Assembly (NCBI RefSeq): GCF_016597785.1
Contig: NZ_JAENJG010000001.1
Coordinates: forward strand, 1,364,001 to 1,428,000
Direction: 5' to 3'
Source of the DNA: Leucobacter sp. L43
GTDB taxonomy: Bacteria > Actinomycetota > Actinomycetes > Actinomycetales > Microbacteriaceae
DNA: 64,000 bases
Below the pieces are notes generated by a model. It was not told where the DNA came from. It did not search any database and saw only the letters and a list, made by a program, of their open reading frames with translations. Position numbers and translations under genes: made by a program. Below, piece after piece: positions 27,095 to 35,971 of this stretch. Each line of letters opens with the position of its first letter. Positions within the stretch are counted from its first letter, which is position 1.

Positions 27095-28747
27095 CTACTG
27101 CTCGCGCAGCGTCAGGTTGTAGGTGCGGTCGCGCCCGATGTACCAGAGGTCCTCCGTGCCGATCGCATGGCGGTCGTAGCGCCACGGGATCTCGGCCGCG
27201 CCGTACGAGCCCTCGCGCAAGACGAACCGGTATCCCGGTCGCAGCTCGTTCGCGAACGACTCCTGCTTGCCCATGAGGTGGCCGACGTTGCGCTTGCTGT
27301 ACTCGACGTCGAAGTCGACCTCGTCGCCGAGCAGACCGATCTCCTGCATCCTCGGCCGCACCGTCGCGAGGTGCTCGAGGGTCCTCGCGTGGACGTCCTC
27401 GCAGATCACGCCCGGGCGCAACTGCGGAATGATGACTTCGCGCACCGCGTGCGTCAGGATCTCGTAGGCCTCCCGGCCCTCGGGAGTGCGCAGCACCGAA
27501 CGCGCCATGTCGCTCGTCGCGACCACCACGCCGTCGATCACGACCTTCACGCCGGCGTCGAGCTGGATGCACGTGGTGGATGCGTCGAGCGGGAACTCCG
27601 TCGGCGGACCGGGGAAGAGCATGCGCTGCGACGAGTGCAGGTTGGTGAAGTAGGGCTCGATGCCGAATGGAATGCGCTGCTCGTTGCGGAAGCGGTCGAG
27701 ATACTCCAGGTAGCGGGCGTAGAGCACGTTCTCGGTGAAGGTCTCGCCAGCATCGAGGTGCTCGTGGGCCCAGGCGACCGTCTGCTCGATCGCCGTGGTC
27801 GAGGCGCGGGCGGCGATGACCTGGAACGGCAGGTCTTCGGCGTCGCGCTCATCGCGCCACGAGCCGAGCGCCCGGGAGGCGGAGACCAGCACGGAGCCGG
27901 CATCGGTGAGGCGGATGCCGAGCGCGCACTGCTCCCACTGCTCCTCGAAGGCGATCCGGGGGCCGGTCGCGACCGCCGAAATGGCCTCGGCCGCCGAATC
28001 GTAGGCGCCAGCGGGCGTTCCCGCGATCCCGCGCAGCTGCTGCTCCGCGATCACGAATACGCGCCCGTCGGCCCACAGCGCGACGGTTCCCGGTTGCCAG
28101 ACCGTACCCGTGACCTCCGAGTAGTTCGGAGCCGAAGACAGCAGGATCGCGTCGACCCCCAGCTGGTCCGCGACGTCGGACAGCGCGGAGAACCTGGTGT
28201 CGGCATCGGCCGAGAGCTCGCGTTCCAGGCCGACGAGGTGCCCGACCTCCGAGATGAGCCGCTCGGCGACGGGAATTCCTGCAGCGCGCCAACCCGCGAA
28301 TCGGGCGAGCACCGCCGCCTGCTCGACCTCGTACACGTGCACCGGTCGCGCTCCGGGCAGGTCGACGCGCACGTCGACCTCACCGCTGAGCTTGAGGTAG
28401 TGCGTATACGGAGCACGGGGATCGAGGTCGACCGGCCGTTCTCCCACGAGCTCCTTGACGAGAGCCGGAAGACTCGCGGCAGCCGGGAAGTCGGCGACCG
28501 GCCGGGGATCGATCGTGACCCAGGGCTCGTAGAAGCGGATCCGCTCGGGGTCGACGCCGCCGCCGGTCACGATGTTGCCCTGCTCCTGCTGACGGGCGAG
28601 CATCAACTCGGTGCCGGCGTCCTCGAAGATGAGCGGCGTGACGAACGGGAACGAGTCGAGGCGAATCGCAGAGAACAGGAGGCGATCGTTCGGGACGAAA
28701 CCGTAGCGCTCGGTGACTGCCTGCGGGTCGCAGATGATTCTTGCCAT
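27095..28747 (-). CDS. M24-family metallopeptidase-like hydrolase
   Basis: A 550-residue protein. The C-terminal half is an M24 domain with metal ligands seemingly intact: LDAG-K and ATSDMARSV (two Asp), GHLMGKQES (His), VLREGSYGA (Glu) and AIGTEDLWYIG (Glu). The N-terminal half (ERYGFVPNDRLLFSAIR, FYEPWVTIDPRPVADFP) is longer than in aminopeptidase P and I do not recognise it. ATG 28747 has AGGAAG upstream. Last gene of the ABC operon, so it may cleave an imported conjugate such as an amide or imino-peptide. Substrate unknown. Confidence 0.78.
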   Translation of the reverse strand: MARIICDPQAVTERYGFVPNDRLLFSAIRLDSFPFVTPLIFEDAGTELMLARQQEQGNIVTGGGVDPERIRFYEPWVTIDPRPVADFPAAASLPALVKELVGERPVDLDPRAPYTHYLKLSGEVDVRVDLPGARPVHVYEVEQAAVLARFAGWRAAGIPVAERLISEVGHLVGLERELSADADTRFSALSDVADQLGVDAILLSSAPNYSEVTGTVWQPGTVALWADGRVFVIAEQQLRGIAGTPAGAYDSAAEAISAVATGPRIAFEEQWEQCALGIRLTDAGSVLVSASRALGSWRDERDAEDLPFQVIAARASTTAIEQTVAWAHEHLDAGETFTENVLYARYLEYLDRFRNEQRIPFGIEPYFTNLHSSQRMLFPGPPTEFPLDASTTCIQLDAGVKVVIDGVVVATSDMARSVLRTPEGREAYEILTHAVREVIIPQLRPGVICEDVHARTLEHLATVRPRMQEIGLLGDEVDFDVEYSKRNVGHLMGKQESFANELRPGYRFVLREGSYGAAEIPWRYDRHAIGTEDLWYIGRDRTYNLTLREQ

Positions 28748-28782
28748 AGTGCGTATCTTCCTAACTGCTTCGTGATTGTCGG

Positions 28783-29565
28783 TCAGCTGATTCCGGCTTC
28801 GACGCCGAGAAGCCCCTCGACCTGCGCGACGAGTTCCGCGAACCCGTCGGCGTATCGTGTGTCTTTGGTGCGGGGCCTCGCCAGGTCGACCTTGATGTCG
28901 GCGATGATGCGGCCGGGCCGATCCCCGACGACGAGCACGCGATCCGCGAGCCACACCGCCTCTGGGATGCTGTGGGTGACGAACAGCACACTGCGCTTCG
29001 TCTCCTGCCAGATGCGCTGCAGCTCGAAGTTCATCTGGTCGCGCGTCATGGCGTCGAGCGCACCGAAGGGCTCGTCCATGAGCAGGATCTCGGGGTGCGA
29101 GACCAGGGCTCGGCAGATCGAGACGCGCTGCTGCATGCCGCCGCTCAGCTCGTACGAGTAGTTCTTCGCCTTGTCGCCGAGACCCACGAGCTCGAGCAGT
29201 TCGAGCGCGTGCGCCTTCGCCTCCTTGTTGGAGCGCTTGCGGAACTCCATCGGCAGCAGCACGTTGGCGAGATTGTTGCGCCATGGGAGCAGGGTGGGGC
29301 TCTGGAAGACCATCGCGATGTCGCGCAGGGCCTCCTTCACTCCGCGTCCGCGCACGAGCACCTCCCCCTCCGTGTTCTCGAGGAGCCCGGAGATGATCTT
29401 GAGCAGCGTGGTCTTGCCGCCGCCCGACTGGCCCACGATGGAGACGAACTCGCCCGGGGCGATGTCGAAATCGCAGCCGCGCAGTACGGTATTGCTCGCG
29501 CCGCCCCTGGCGGTGTAGGTCATCCCCACGTCTCGGACGCTGATGACCGGCTCGGTGATCGTCAT
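28783..29565 (-). CDS. ABC transporter ATPase, SsuB/TauB/NrtD type
   Basis: A 260-residue ATPase with Walker A GQSGGGKTTLLKI, Q-loop VFQSPTLLPW, signature LSGGMQQRVSICRAL, Walker B ILLMDEPFGALDAMTRDQMN and switch THSIPEAVWLADRV. The LLPW and FGALDAMTR forms are characteristic of the taurine/alkanesulfonate/nitrate/thiamine-precursor transporters. ATG 29565 has GAAAGGA upstream; the open frame extends upstream into the binding-protein gene without support. Confidence 0.93.
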   Translation of the reverse strand: MTITEPVISVRDVGMTYTARGGASNTVLRGCDFDIAPGEFVSIVGQSGGGKTTLLKIISGLLENTEGEVLVRGRGVKEALRDIAMVFQSPTLLPWRNNLANVLLPMEFRKRSNKEAKAHALELLELVGLGDKAKNYSYELSGGMQQRVSICRALVSHPEILLMDEPFGALDAMTRDQMNFELQRIWQETKRSVLFVTHSIPEAVWLADRVLVVGDRPGRIIADIKVDLARPRTKDTRYADGFAELVAQVEGLLGVEAGIS

Positions 29566-29590
29566 GATCGGTGTCCTTTCCGCCACCCGC

Positions 29591-30634
29591 TCACGCGGTC
29601 GGCGCCTCGATCTGCTCGTCAGGTCCGAAGGGCTCGAGGAATTCGTTCGTGTAGATGTCGGCGGGCGAGACGTCGTCGGGATTCTCGAGTCCGAGGTACT
29701 CCGCGGCGAGATCGATCTGCTTCTGCACCCCCGCATCGCTCATGGTGCCGAACCCGTTCTCCGTGTTCTCGTCGTCCCACATCAGATCGCACTGGCCCGA
29801 GATCGCGTCGGCGACGGCGGCCTCGTCGAAGCCCGGCACCTTCGCGTCGAACGACTTCGCGGTCTCCTCCTGGTTCTGGCATGCCCAGGCGAACCCTCGC
29901 TGCGTCGCTCGGTTGAAACGCTCGACGAGCTCCGGGTTCTCGTCGATGGTCTGGTCTGAGGTGATGACGCCGTTGCCGTAGTAGAGCAGCCCGAGATCGG
30001 CCCAGTTGAGGATCACCGGGTCGTAGCCCTCCGCGATGAGCGTCGGCCCGTCGGAGACGGAGAGCGCGAGGTTCGCATCCCACTGGCCTGCGATGAGGCC
30101 CGGGATCTTCGCCTCCCCGGCCGCCGAGACGATCTCGACGTCGCCCTCGCTCCACCCGAGCTTGTCGAGCACCGCTGGCCACATCGCGACCATGGCACCG
30201 TTGCCCTCGGTCGCGACGGTCTTTCCTTTGAGATCGTCCCAGTCCGAGATTCCGGAATCGGGCAGCGCCAGCGCGGCGTAGGCCGACTTGCCCTGCACCA
30301 GGTTGATCTGGCGGATCGATGCGCCCTGGGCCCGATTCAGGATGGAGACGTTGTAGTCGGCCCATCCGAAGTCGACGCGGCCGGTGTCGACGGAGGCCAC
30401 TGTGTTCGCCGATCCCGAGCCCGGCATGATCTCGACCTCGATGCCCTCGGCCTCGTAGAACCCGGCATCCACTGCGGCGTAGAAGGGGGCGTGCTTCGGG
30501 AGTACGGCGACGTCGAGCATGAAGTTGACCTGGTCGGTGCCGCTGTCGCCGGCTGCGCCGGAACCGGCGCAGCCGGTCACGAGGAGCGCGGTGGCGGCGA
30601 TCATTGCCGCGACCGTTGATTTCTGTGCGCGCAT
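29591..30634 (-). CDS. ABC transporter substrate-binding lipoprotein, NMT1/THI5-like (SsuA fold)
   Basis: A 347-residue lipoprotein with lipobox Cys22 (LLVTGC). NFMLDVAVLPKHAPFYAAVDAGFYEAEGIEVEIMPG and SGSANTVASVDTGRVDFGWADYN match the NMT1/SsuA-like family that binds sulfonates, pyrimidines or aromatic acids. ATG 30634 has AAAGGAAG upstream. It lies between the permease and ATPase genes of the same importer. Ligand not readable; the catabolic neighbours point to a carbon/nitrogen source that ends in 2-oxoglutarate. Confidence 0.9.
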   Translation of the reverse strand: MRAQKSTVAAMIAATALLVTGCAGSGAAGDSGTDQVNFMLDVAVLPKHAPFYAAVDAGFYEAEGIEVEIMPGSGSANTVASVDTGRVDFGWADYNVSILNRAQGASIRQINLVQGKSAYAALALPDSGISDWDDLKGKTVATEGNGAMVAMWPAVLDKLGWSEGDVEIVSAAGEAKIPGLIAGQWDANLALSVSDGPTLIAEGYDPVILNWADLGLLYYGNGVITSDQTIDENPELVERFNRATQRGFAWACQNQEETAKSFDAKVPGFDEAAVADAISGQCDLMWDDENTENGFGTMSDAGVQKQIDLAAEYLGLENPDDVSPADIYTNEFLEPFGPDEQIEAPTA

Positions 30635-30689
30635 GTGCGGGCTTCCTTTCTAGAGCGGAGATGCTGCGGAGCGGTGCGGATCGAAGGCG

Positions 30690-31559
30690 CTACTTGACGT
30701 GATTGCGCCACGGCAGCAGTCGAGCCGCGATCACGGTGATGAGATAGAAGAGCAGGAGCGAGATGGCGGCGAGCACCATGAACGCGGCGAACATCGTGGC
30801 GAGATCGCTCTGCGCGTTCGCTCGGAGGATCACCTGGCCGAGTCCGTCGGTGCCGGCGATGAACTCGCCGACCACGGCGCCGCCGACCGCGAGGGAGATG
30901 GAGATCTTGGCACCGGAGAAGATCGACGGGAGCGCGTACCAGAACTCGATCTTCCGCATGCGCATCCAGGCGCTCGCGTTGTTGATGCGCGCGAGCTCCT
31001 TCAGCTCGTTCGGCACGGCCGAGAGCCCGTCGAAGGTGTTGATGACGAGTGGGAAGAAGGCGATCGCCATCGCGACGAATGCTTTCGACTCGAACCCGAA
31101 TCCGAACCAGACGATGAACAGCGGCGCGAGCGCCACCTTGGGGATGGTGTCCACTGCGATGAGCGCCGGATACAAGAAGTGGCGCACCGCCGGGATGTAG
31201 AAGAGCGTCGCTCCGCAGAGCACCCCGAGCCCCGTGCCGAGCGCGAAGCCGGCGAGCGCCTCGGTCACGGTCACCCAGGCGTGGTGGGCGAAGTAGTCGG
31301 GCTGGGCGAAGAGCTTCTCGAACGCGGCGATGGGCCCGACGAGCAGGTAGGTCGGTATCTGGAAGACGCGAACGATGAGTTCCCAGATGGCGAGGATCGC
31401 GAGCATGCCGATGGCCGCCTTGACGGCTTTGTCGACCCCGCTGGGCAGGACGCGCTTGCGCGCGGCCGGGGCGATGGAGATGGTCTCTGTGAGACTCGAG
31501 GGAGCGGCGATGCTCTGCTGATCCCTGACCGACGTGTGCTTCGAAGTATCGATGTTCAT
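30690..31559 (-). CDS. ABC transporter permease, SsuC/TauC type
   Basis: A 289-residue permease with a ~50-residue cytoplasmic N-terminus and six hydrophobic segments. The motif LARINNASAWMRMRKIEFWYALPSIFSG is the ATPase-contact loop of the SsuC/TauC family, and VDTIPKVALAPLFIVWFGFGFESK is a family hallmark. ATG 31559 has GGGAAGG upstream; the longer frame to 31622 is not supported. First gene of the permease-binding protein-ATPase-M24 operon. Confidence 0.9.
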   Translation of the reverse strand: MNIDTSKHTSVRDQQSIAAPSSLTETISIAPAARKRVLPSGVDKAVKAAIGMLAILAIWELIVRVFQIPTYLLVGPIAAFEKLFAQPDYFAHHAWVTVTEALAGFALGTGLGVLCGATLFYIPAVRHFLYPALIAVDTIPKVALAPLFIVWFGFGFESKAFVAMAIAFFPLVINTFDGLSAVPNELKELARINNASAWMRMRKIEFWYALPSIFSGAKISISLAVGGAVVGEFIAGTDGLGQVILRANAQSDLATMFAAFMVLAAISLLLFYLITVIAARLLPWRNHVK

Positions 31560-31683
31560 GGCCTTCCCAATTTCGACGTGTGGCGACCAGCTCTGGGCGA
31601 GTCGTTTCGGAAGCGCATCCACTCTCGACGAGTCCTCGACGATGAGGCGGACGAAGCATGACCATCAGTATTGAAGCCGTTCA

Positions 31684-31699
31684 AGATACCTGTCTAACA
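31684..31699. promoter_or_regulatory. Shared 16-bp regulon motif, copy 2
   Basis: AGATACCTGTCTAACA differs from the kdgD copy by one base and lies 125 bp upstream of the ABC permease start. The 373-bp gap up to ridA holds no convincing gene; it is AT-richer than its surroundings and should carry divergent promoters for the ABC operon and ridA. Confidence 0.55.
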
Positions 31700-31932
31700 C
31701 TCTTTCAGCATCCATTAAGTCCCTGGAGGCATCGACCAGGCAGTGATTGGGAATTTCTGCCGACAATACCAATACCGCATCGCTCCAGCTAAAAACGATA
31801 CTGGACGCGACACAATGCCCAGGGTTTCACTGGCAGAGGACGCATGTTCCGCCCCAGCCCGCGCCGACGCGTCGGCGCACCGGTACTGCACCAATCCACT
31901 CCATCCGCTCCCCGAGGAACAGGAGCTCAGTG

Positions 31933-32424
31933 ATGAGCGCATCGCCCACTCACCCCACCACCCCCGAGCAGCGCCTCACCGCCCTCGGGCATCGGCTGCC
32001 GCAGGTCGCAGCCGGCTCGTATTCGTACGACCCCGTACTCGTGCGGAACGACACCGTCTACGTGTCGGGTCAGATCCCCAAACGCGACGGCGGGGTCGCG
32101 TTCACCGGGGCCGTGCGATCGGGAGAGGACGCCGCACGCGGTCGACAGGCTGCGGAACTGTGTGCGCTCAACGCGCTCGCCCAGATCGAGCAGTCCGTCG
32201 GGCTCGACCGCGTCGCGCAACTGCTGAAGCTGCAGGTGTACGTCGCGAGCGGCGACGACTTCGACGACCAGCCGGCCGTCGCCGAGGGGGCGTCGCAGCT
32301 CCTCCGAGCGGTACTCGGTGAAGCCGGCCGCCACGCGCGAACCGCGCTCGGCGTGCCCCGGCTGCCCAAGAACGCCACCGTGGAGATCGATCTCACCGCG
32401 GCGCTCCACCCCACCGGTGACTGA
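31933..32424 (+). CDS. RidA-family (YjgF/YER057c/UK114) protein
   Basis: A 163-residue RidA-fold protein: TVYVSGQIPKRDGGVAFTGAV, QAAELCALNALAQIEQSVGLDRVAQLLKLQVYVAS and NATVEIDLTAAL match the family that hydrolyses reactive enamine/imine intermediates or acts in related deamination steps. ATG 31933 has AGGAG seven bases upstream; the open frame extends 62 codons further without support. It heads a transcript with the aldehyde dehydrogenase, and presumably clears an imine made in this pathway or acts on a pathway intermediate. Confidence 0.88.
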   Translation: MSASPTHPTTPEQRLTALGHRLPQVAAGSYSYDPVLVRNDTVYVSGQIPKRDGGVAFTGAVRSGEDAARGRQAAELCALNALAQIEQSVGLDRVAQLLKLQVYVASGDDFDDQPAVAEGASQLLRAVLGEAGRHARTALGVPRLPKNATVEIDLTAALHPTGD

Positions 32425-32522
32425 GCGCGAGCCCGTCCGTCGGCGCCGGGTGTCCCGCTCAGGCACCGCCGAACCCAGCAGCAGCACCAGCACCACCACT
32501 CAGCAGTGAAACGGAGATCATC

Positions 32523-34046
32523 GTGCACACCTCACCCGAAGCACTCGACCAGATTCTGAGCCGTGCGGCGTCCGCGGCGCCCGTTCTGGCGGTCCTCCCT
32601 CCGCGGTCGCGAGCCGCACTCCTCACCGCACTGGGCGATGCGCTCGATGCCGAACGCGATCGTCTCGTCACGATCGCCGAATCGGAAACCGGGCTCACCC
32701 CTGCTCGCCTCGGCGGAGAAGTCACGCGCACCGCGGTGCAGCTCCGGCTCTTCGCCGACGCCGTCGTCTCCGGTGCGCACCTGGACGCGCGCATTGACGA
32801 AGCCGATCCCGAGTTCGTGCTCGGCGCGCGCCCCGACCTGCGTCGCACGCACATTCCCGTTGGACCGGTCCTCAACTTCTCGGCGTCCAACTTCCCGTTC
32901 GCGTTCTCCGTGCTCGGGGGCGATTCAGCGGCGATTCTCGCTGCCGGATGCCCGGTGATCGTCAAAGCTCATTCGGGGCATCCCGAGTTGTCGGAGGCGA
33001 CGGCAGCGCTCGCCCAGCGCGTCATCGCAGACCGCGGGCTGCCCGCAGGCACGCTCCAGCTCATCCACGGCCAGCAGACCGGAGTCGCCGCGCTGCGCGA
33101 CCCCAGAGTCCGCGCCGGGTCGTTCACGGGTTCGACGCACGGAGGCCGCATCCTCGCCGACATCGCGGCGGCGCGCCCAGCACCGATCCCGTTCTACGGC
33201 GAGCTCGGCAGCGTGAACCCGGTCTTCGTCACCTCCGAGGCGCTCGCCTCGCGCGGTCCGGCACTCGCCTCCGAGTATCTTGCGAGCGTGGCGGGATCGG
33301 CAGGCCAGTTGTGCACGAAGCCCGGACTCCTGTTCGCCGCAGTCGACGACGCGTTCCTCGAAGCGCTCGCGGCCGCGGGCGCCTCGGAACTCGGCACGAG
33401 CGAGCATCGGCTCCTCGGTCCGCGCATCACGGACACCTACCTCGAGGACGTGGATCGCGTGCTCGCGGTCGACGGGGTGCAGCCGGTCGTCATCGGCACG
33501 AGTCGCGTGGACGAGGCCGGGAACGGATGGGTCACCCCGACGATCGTGCGGGTCACCCTGGAGACGCTGCGCGCCAACAGCGAGGTCCTCGCAGAGGAGC
33601 ACTTCGGCCCGTTCTCCGTCATCGTGGAGGTACCGGATGGCACGCCGCTCGCTCCGCTCGTCGGCGAGTTCATCACCGGGTCCCTCACCGGCACCGTCCA
33701 CCTGGGAGAGCACGAGCGATCGGCCGCGGCCGGAGCCGACGCCGCGCTCTCAGACTTGGTCACCGCGCTCTCCAGACATGCGGGCCGGGTGCTCTTCGAC
33801 GGCTGGCCGACCGGCGTCGCGGTGACGCCCGCTCAGCAGCACGGCGGGCCGTGGCCGGCGACGACGAACGACGCGAGCACCTCGGTCGGCACCGCAGCAC
33901 TCGGGCGATTCCTCCGCCCGGTCGCCTTCCAGAATGCGCCGAGCGCATACCTGCCCGCTGCGCTGCTCGACGAGAATCCGCTCGGCGTTCCACAGGAGCG
34001 CAGTGCCGCAGGCGAGTCGATCTCCTGGGGCCGCGCAGTAGGCTGA
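32523..34046 (+). CDS. Aldehyde dehydrogenase, alpha-ketoglutaric semialdehyde dehydrogenase type
   Basis: A 507-residue NADP-type ALDH. Cofactor/active-site blocks: NFSASNFPFAFSVLGGDSAAIL, GSFTGSTHGGRIL, catalytic Glu in PFYGELGSVNP and catalytic Cys in GSAGQLCTKPGLL. The GGDSAAxLAAGCPV and HSGHPELSE wording is that of KGSADH, which oxidises 2,5-dioxopentanoate to 2-oxoglutarate. GTG 32523 has CGGAGA upstream. With kdgD it makes the last two steps of glucarate/galactarate (or pentose/hydroxyproline) oxidation. manC starts four bases after its stop. Confidence 0.88.
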   Translation: MHTSPEALDQILSRAASAAPVLAVLPPRSRAALLTALGDALDAERDRLVTIAESETGLTPARLGGEVTRTAVQLRLFADAVVSGAHLDARIDEADPEFVLGARPDLRRTHIPVGPVLNFSASNFPFAFSVLGGDSAAILAAGCPVIVKAHSGHPELSEATAALAQRVIADRGLPAGTLQLIHGQQTGVAALRDPRVRAGSFTGSTHGGRILADIAAARPAPIPFYGELGSVNPVFVTSEALASRGPALASEYLASVAGSAGQLCTKPGLLFAAVDDAFLEALAAAGASELGTSEHRLLGPRITDTYLEDVDRVLAVDGVQPVVIGTSRVDEAGNGWVTPTIVRVTLETLRANSEVLAEEHFGPFSVIVEVPDGTPLAPLVGEFITGSLTGTVHLGEHERSAAAGADAALSDLVTALSRHAGRVLFDGWPTGVAVTPAQQHGGPWPATTNDASTSVGTAALGRFLRPVAFQNAPSAYLPAALLDENPLGVPQERSAAGESISWGRAVG

Positions 34047-34050
34047 GCGC

Positions 34051-35181
34051 ATGACCGAGAGCTCTGCGCGCATCCCAGCCATTGAACGCCTCACGTGCGT
34101 GATTCCGGCGGGCGGCGTCGGCTCCAGGCTCTGGCCACTGTCGCGGGCGAACGCCCCCAAGTTCCTGCTCGACCTCACCGGGTCCGGCGACTCGCTGCTC
34201 CGGGCGACGTGGGATCGGCTCGCCCCGCTCGTTCCGGCGGAGCGCACCATGGTGGTGACCGGCATCTCGCATCGGGATTCCGTCGCCGAGCAGCTGCCCG
34301 AGCTGCTCGGCGAGAACCTCGTCACCGAGAGCGAGCCGAAGGACTCGTCGGCGGCCATCGGTCTCGCGGCCGCGATCCTGGAACTGCGCGACCCCGACGC
34401 GATCCTCGGCTCGTTCGCGGCGGACCACGTGATTCGGGGGGACGTGCTATTCCAGCGCGCGGTGACCACGGCGGTGCAGGCCGCGGATCAGGGATACATC
34501 GCCACGATCGGCATCCACCCCTCGCACCCCGCGACCGGCTTCGGGTACATCTCGACCGGTGACGCGCGTCGCGATCTGGCGCCCTTCGACGTGTACGACG
34601 TGACGGAGTTCGTCGAGAAGCCCGACGCCGCGCAGGCGGAGGGGTACCTCGCGAACGGCGGATACCTGTGGAACGCCGGAATGTTCATCGCACGCGCGTC
34701 GGTGCTGCTCGAGCAGATGGCCCTCCAGCAGCCAGCGCTCGTCGAATCGCTGCGCGAGATCGCGGCCGCCTGGGACACGGAGCGCGGCGCCGACGTGCGC
34801 GAGCGCCTGTGGCCCACCCTTCCGAAGATCGCAATCGACTACACCGTCGCAGAGCCCGCGGCCTCCGCCGGCAAGATGGTCTGCGTCGCGGCCCACTTCG
34901 ACTGGGACGACGTGGGCGACTTCGCCTCGGTCGCGAACCTGCTCACCCGGGGTCGCGGCAGTGATCTGGCGGTGCTGGGCGATGGGGCGCAGGTGCTCTC
35001 GGATGCGTCGAGCGGCATCGTGGTCTCGGAGAGCAGCCGGCTCGTCGCACTCGTCGGGGTCGAGGATGTCGTCGTGGTGGACACCGCGGATGTGCTGCTC
35101 GTGACGTCGAAGAGCCGAGCTCAGGATGTGAAGAACCTCGTCAGCCGCATGAAGGTGACGGGCGGAGGGCACCTGCTGTAG
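34051..35181 (+). CDS. manC: Mannose-1-phosphate guanylyltransferase
   Basis: A 376-residue nucleotidyltransferase that makes GDP-mannose. Visible: nucleotide loop VIPAGGVGSRLWPLSRANAPKFLLDL, ESEPKDSSAAIGLAAAIL, metal-site FAADHVI, TGFGYISTG, VTEFVEKPD, GYLWNAGMFI and FDWDDVGDFASVANLL. It lacks the C-terminal isomerase domain of bifunctional ManC/AlgA. ATG 34051 lies four bases after the upstream ALDH stop with a poor ribosome site, so coupling to ALDH translation is possible although the functions differ. Confidence 0.92.
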   Translation: MTESSARIPAIERLTCVIPAGGVGSRLWPLSRANAPKFLLDLTGSGDSLLRATWDRLAPLVPAERTMVVTGISHRDSVAEQLPELLGENLVTESEPKDSSAAIGLAAAILELRDPDAILGSFAADHVIRGDVLFQRAVTTAVQAADQGYIATIGIHPSHPATGFGYISTGDARRDLAPFDVYDVTEFVEKPDAAQAEGYLANGGYLWNAGMFIARASVLLEQMALQQPALVESLREIAAAWDTERGADVRERLWPTLPKIAIDYTVAEPAASAGKMVCVAAHFDWDDVGDFASVANLLTRGRGSDLAVLGDGAQVLSDASSGIVVSESSRLVALVGVEDVVVVDTADVLLVTSKSRAQDVKNLVSRMKVTGGGHLL

Positions 35182-35194
35182 CGCGCGTCCCCTC

Positions 35195-35935
35195 TCAGGA
35201 GGTGACGAGGAGCGAGAACGGGTAGCGCTGAGACGAGAGCACCCGCACGTCGACGTTCGAGCGATCCAGCTCGCTCAGCCCGCCCTCGGGGTCCGCTCCC
35301 GGGTACCGGTCGCCTGTTTCGAAGTCGGGATCGTTCGACAGCACCACGCGGCCGTTCGCGTTCACGAGCGTGGAGCCCCGATGCCCGACGAACACCGGGA
35401 GCAGCGCGTCCTCGAGCGACGACACGAGGACATCGGCGCAGACGACTCCCCAGAAGTCACCCCCGACGAGCACGGGAACCGCCGACGTGATCGTCACCTC
35501 GTTCGAGCACAGGTAGTCGACGAAGGGGCCCGCGACGTGCCGGTCCCCCGTCGCCTCCGGCACCCGGTACCACTCGAGCCGCATGAGGTCGATCGCCGCC
35601 TGGCCCGGGCCGAACGTGGACGAGGCGAGCAGCGCGCGCTCGGGCCCCTGCCACCACGCCAGCGGGTTCCCCTCGCTGACGAGCTCTTCACTCGCGCAGA
35701 ATCCTGCGCCGTAGAGCGGACGCCCCTCGGTGTCGAGCACCTGGTGGGCGCCGGGCTTGGCGATCGCGGCGAGCTGGGCGCCCGTCAGCGCGCCCGCCTC
35801 GGACTCGCGGCGCAGGGCCGATGCCAGCGACGGCACCCACCGGTCGAGCGGGGCGAATACTCCATCGAAGAAGTCATCGACGTGGCGCAGGGCCACCCGG
35901 AGCGGGGCATCTGCAATATCAGGCGCGGCGGTCAC
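35195..35935 (-). CDS. Cache-domain protein, soluble
   Basis: A 246-residue protein with no signal peptide or membrane helix. GPFVDYLCSNEVTITSAVPVLVGGDFWGVVCADVLVSSLEDALLP followed by TLVNANGRVVLSND is the pattern of a double-Cache/PDC ligand-sensing domain, which is normally extracellular and attached to a receptor. Here it stands alone, downstream of a GntR regulator (37-bp gap) and near a polyamine-type importer. GTG 35935 has AGAGGAAGAG upstream. It may be a cytoplasmic small-molecule sensor working with GntR; that is inference. Confidence 0.7.
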   Translation of the reverse strand: MTAAPDIADAPLRVALRHVDDFFDGVFAPLDRWVPSLASALRRESEAGALTGAQLAAIAKPGAHQVLDTEGRPLYGAGFCASEELVSEGNPLAWWQGPERALLASSTFGPGQAAIDLMRLEWYRVPEATGDRHVAGPFVDYLCSNEVTITSAVPVLVGGDFWGVVCADVLVSSLEDALLPVFVGHRGSTLVNANGRVVLSNDPDFETGDRYPGADPEGGLSELDRSNVDVRVLSSQRYPFSLLVTS

Positions 35936-35971
35936 GGCACTCTCTTCCTCTTCTTTGAGGTCGCCGGAGAG

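Noticed and set aside
27167..29161. 664-codon plus-strand open frame
   Set aside because: Antisense of the M24 gene and part of the ABC ATPase gene; no ribosome site and shadow composition.
31715..31942. 75-codon minus-strand frame before ridA
   Set aside because: Ser-rich shadow without ribosome site or recognisable features.
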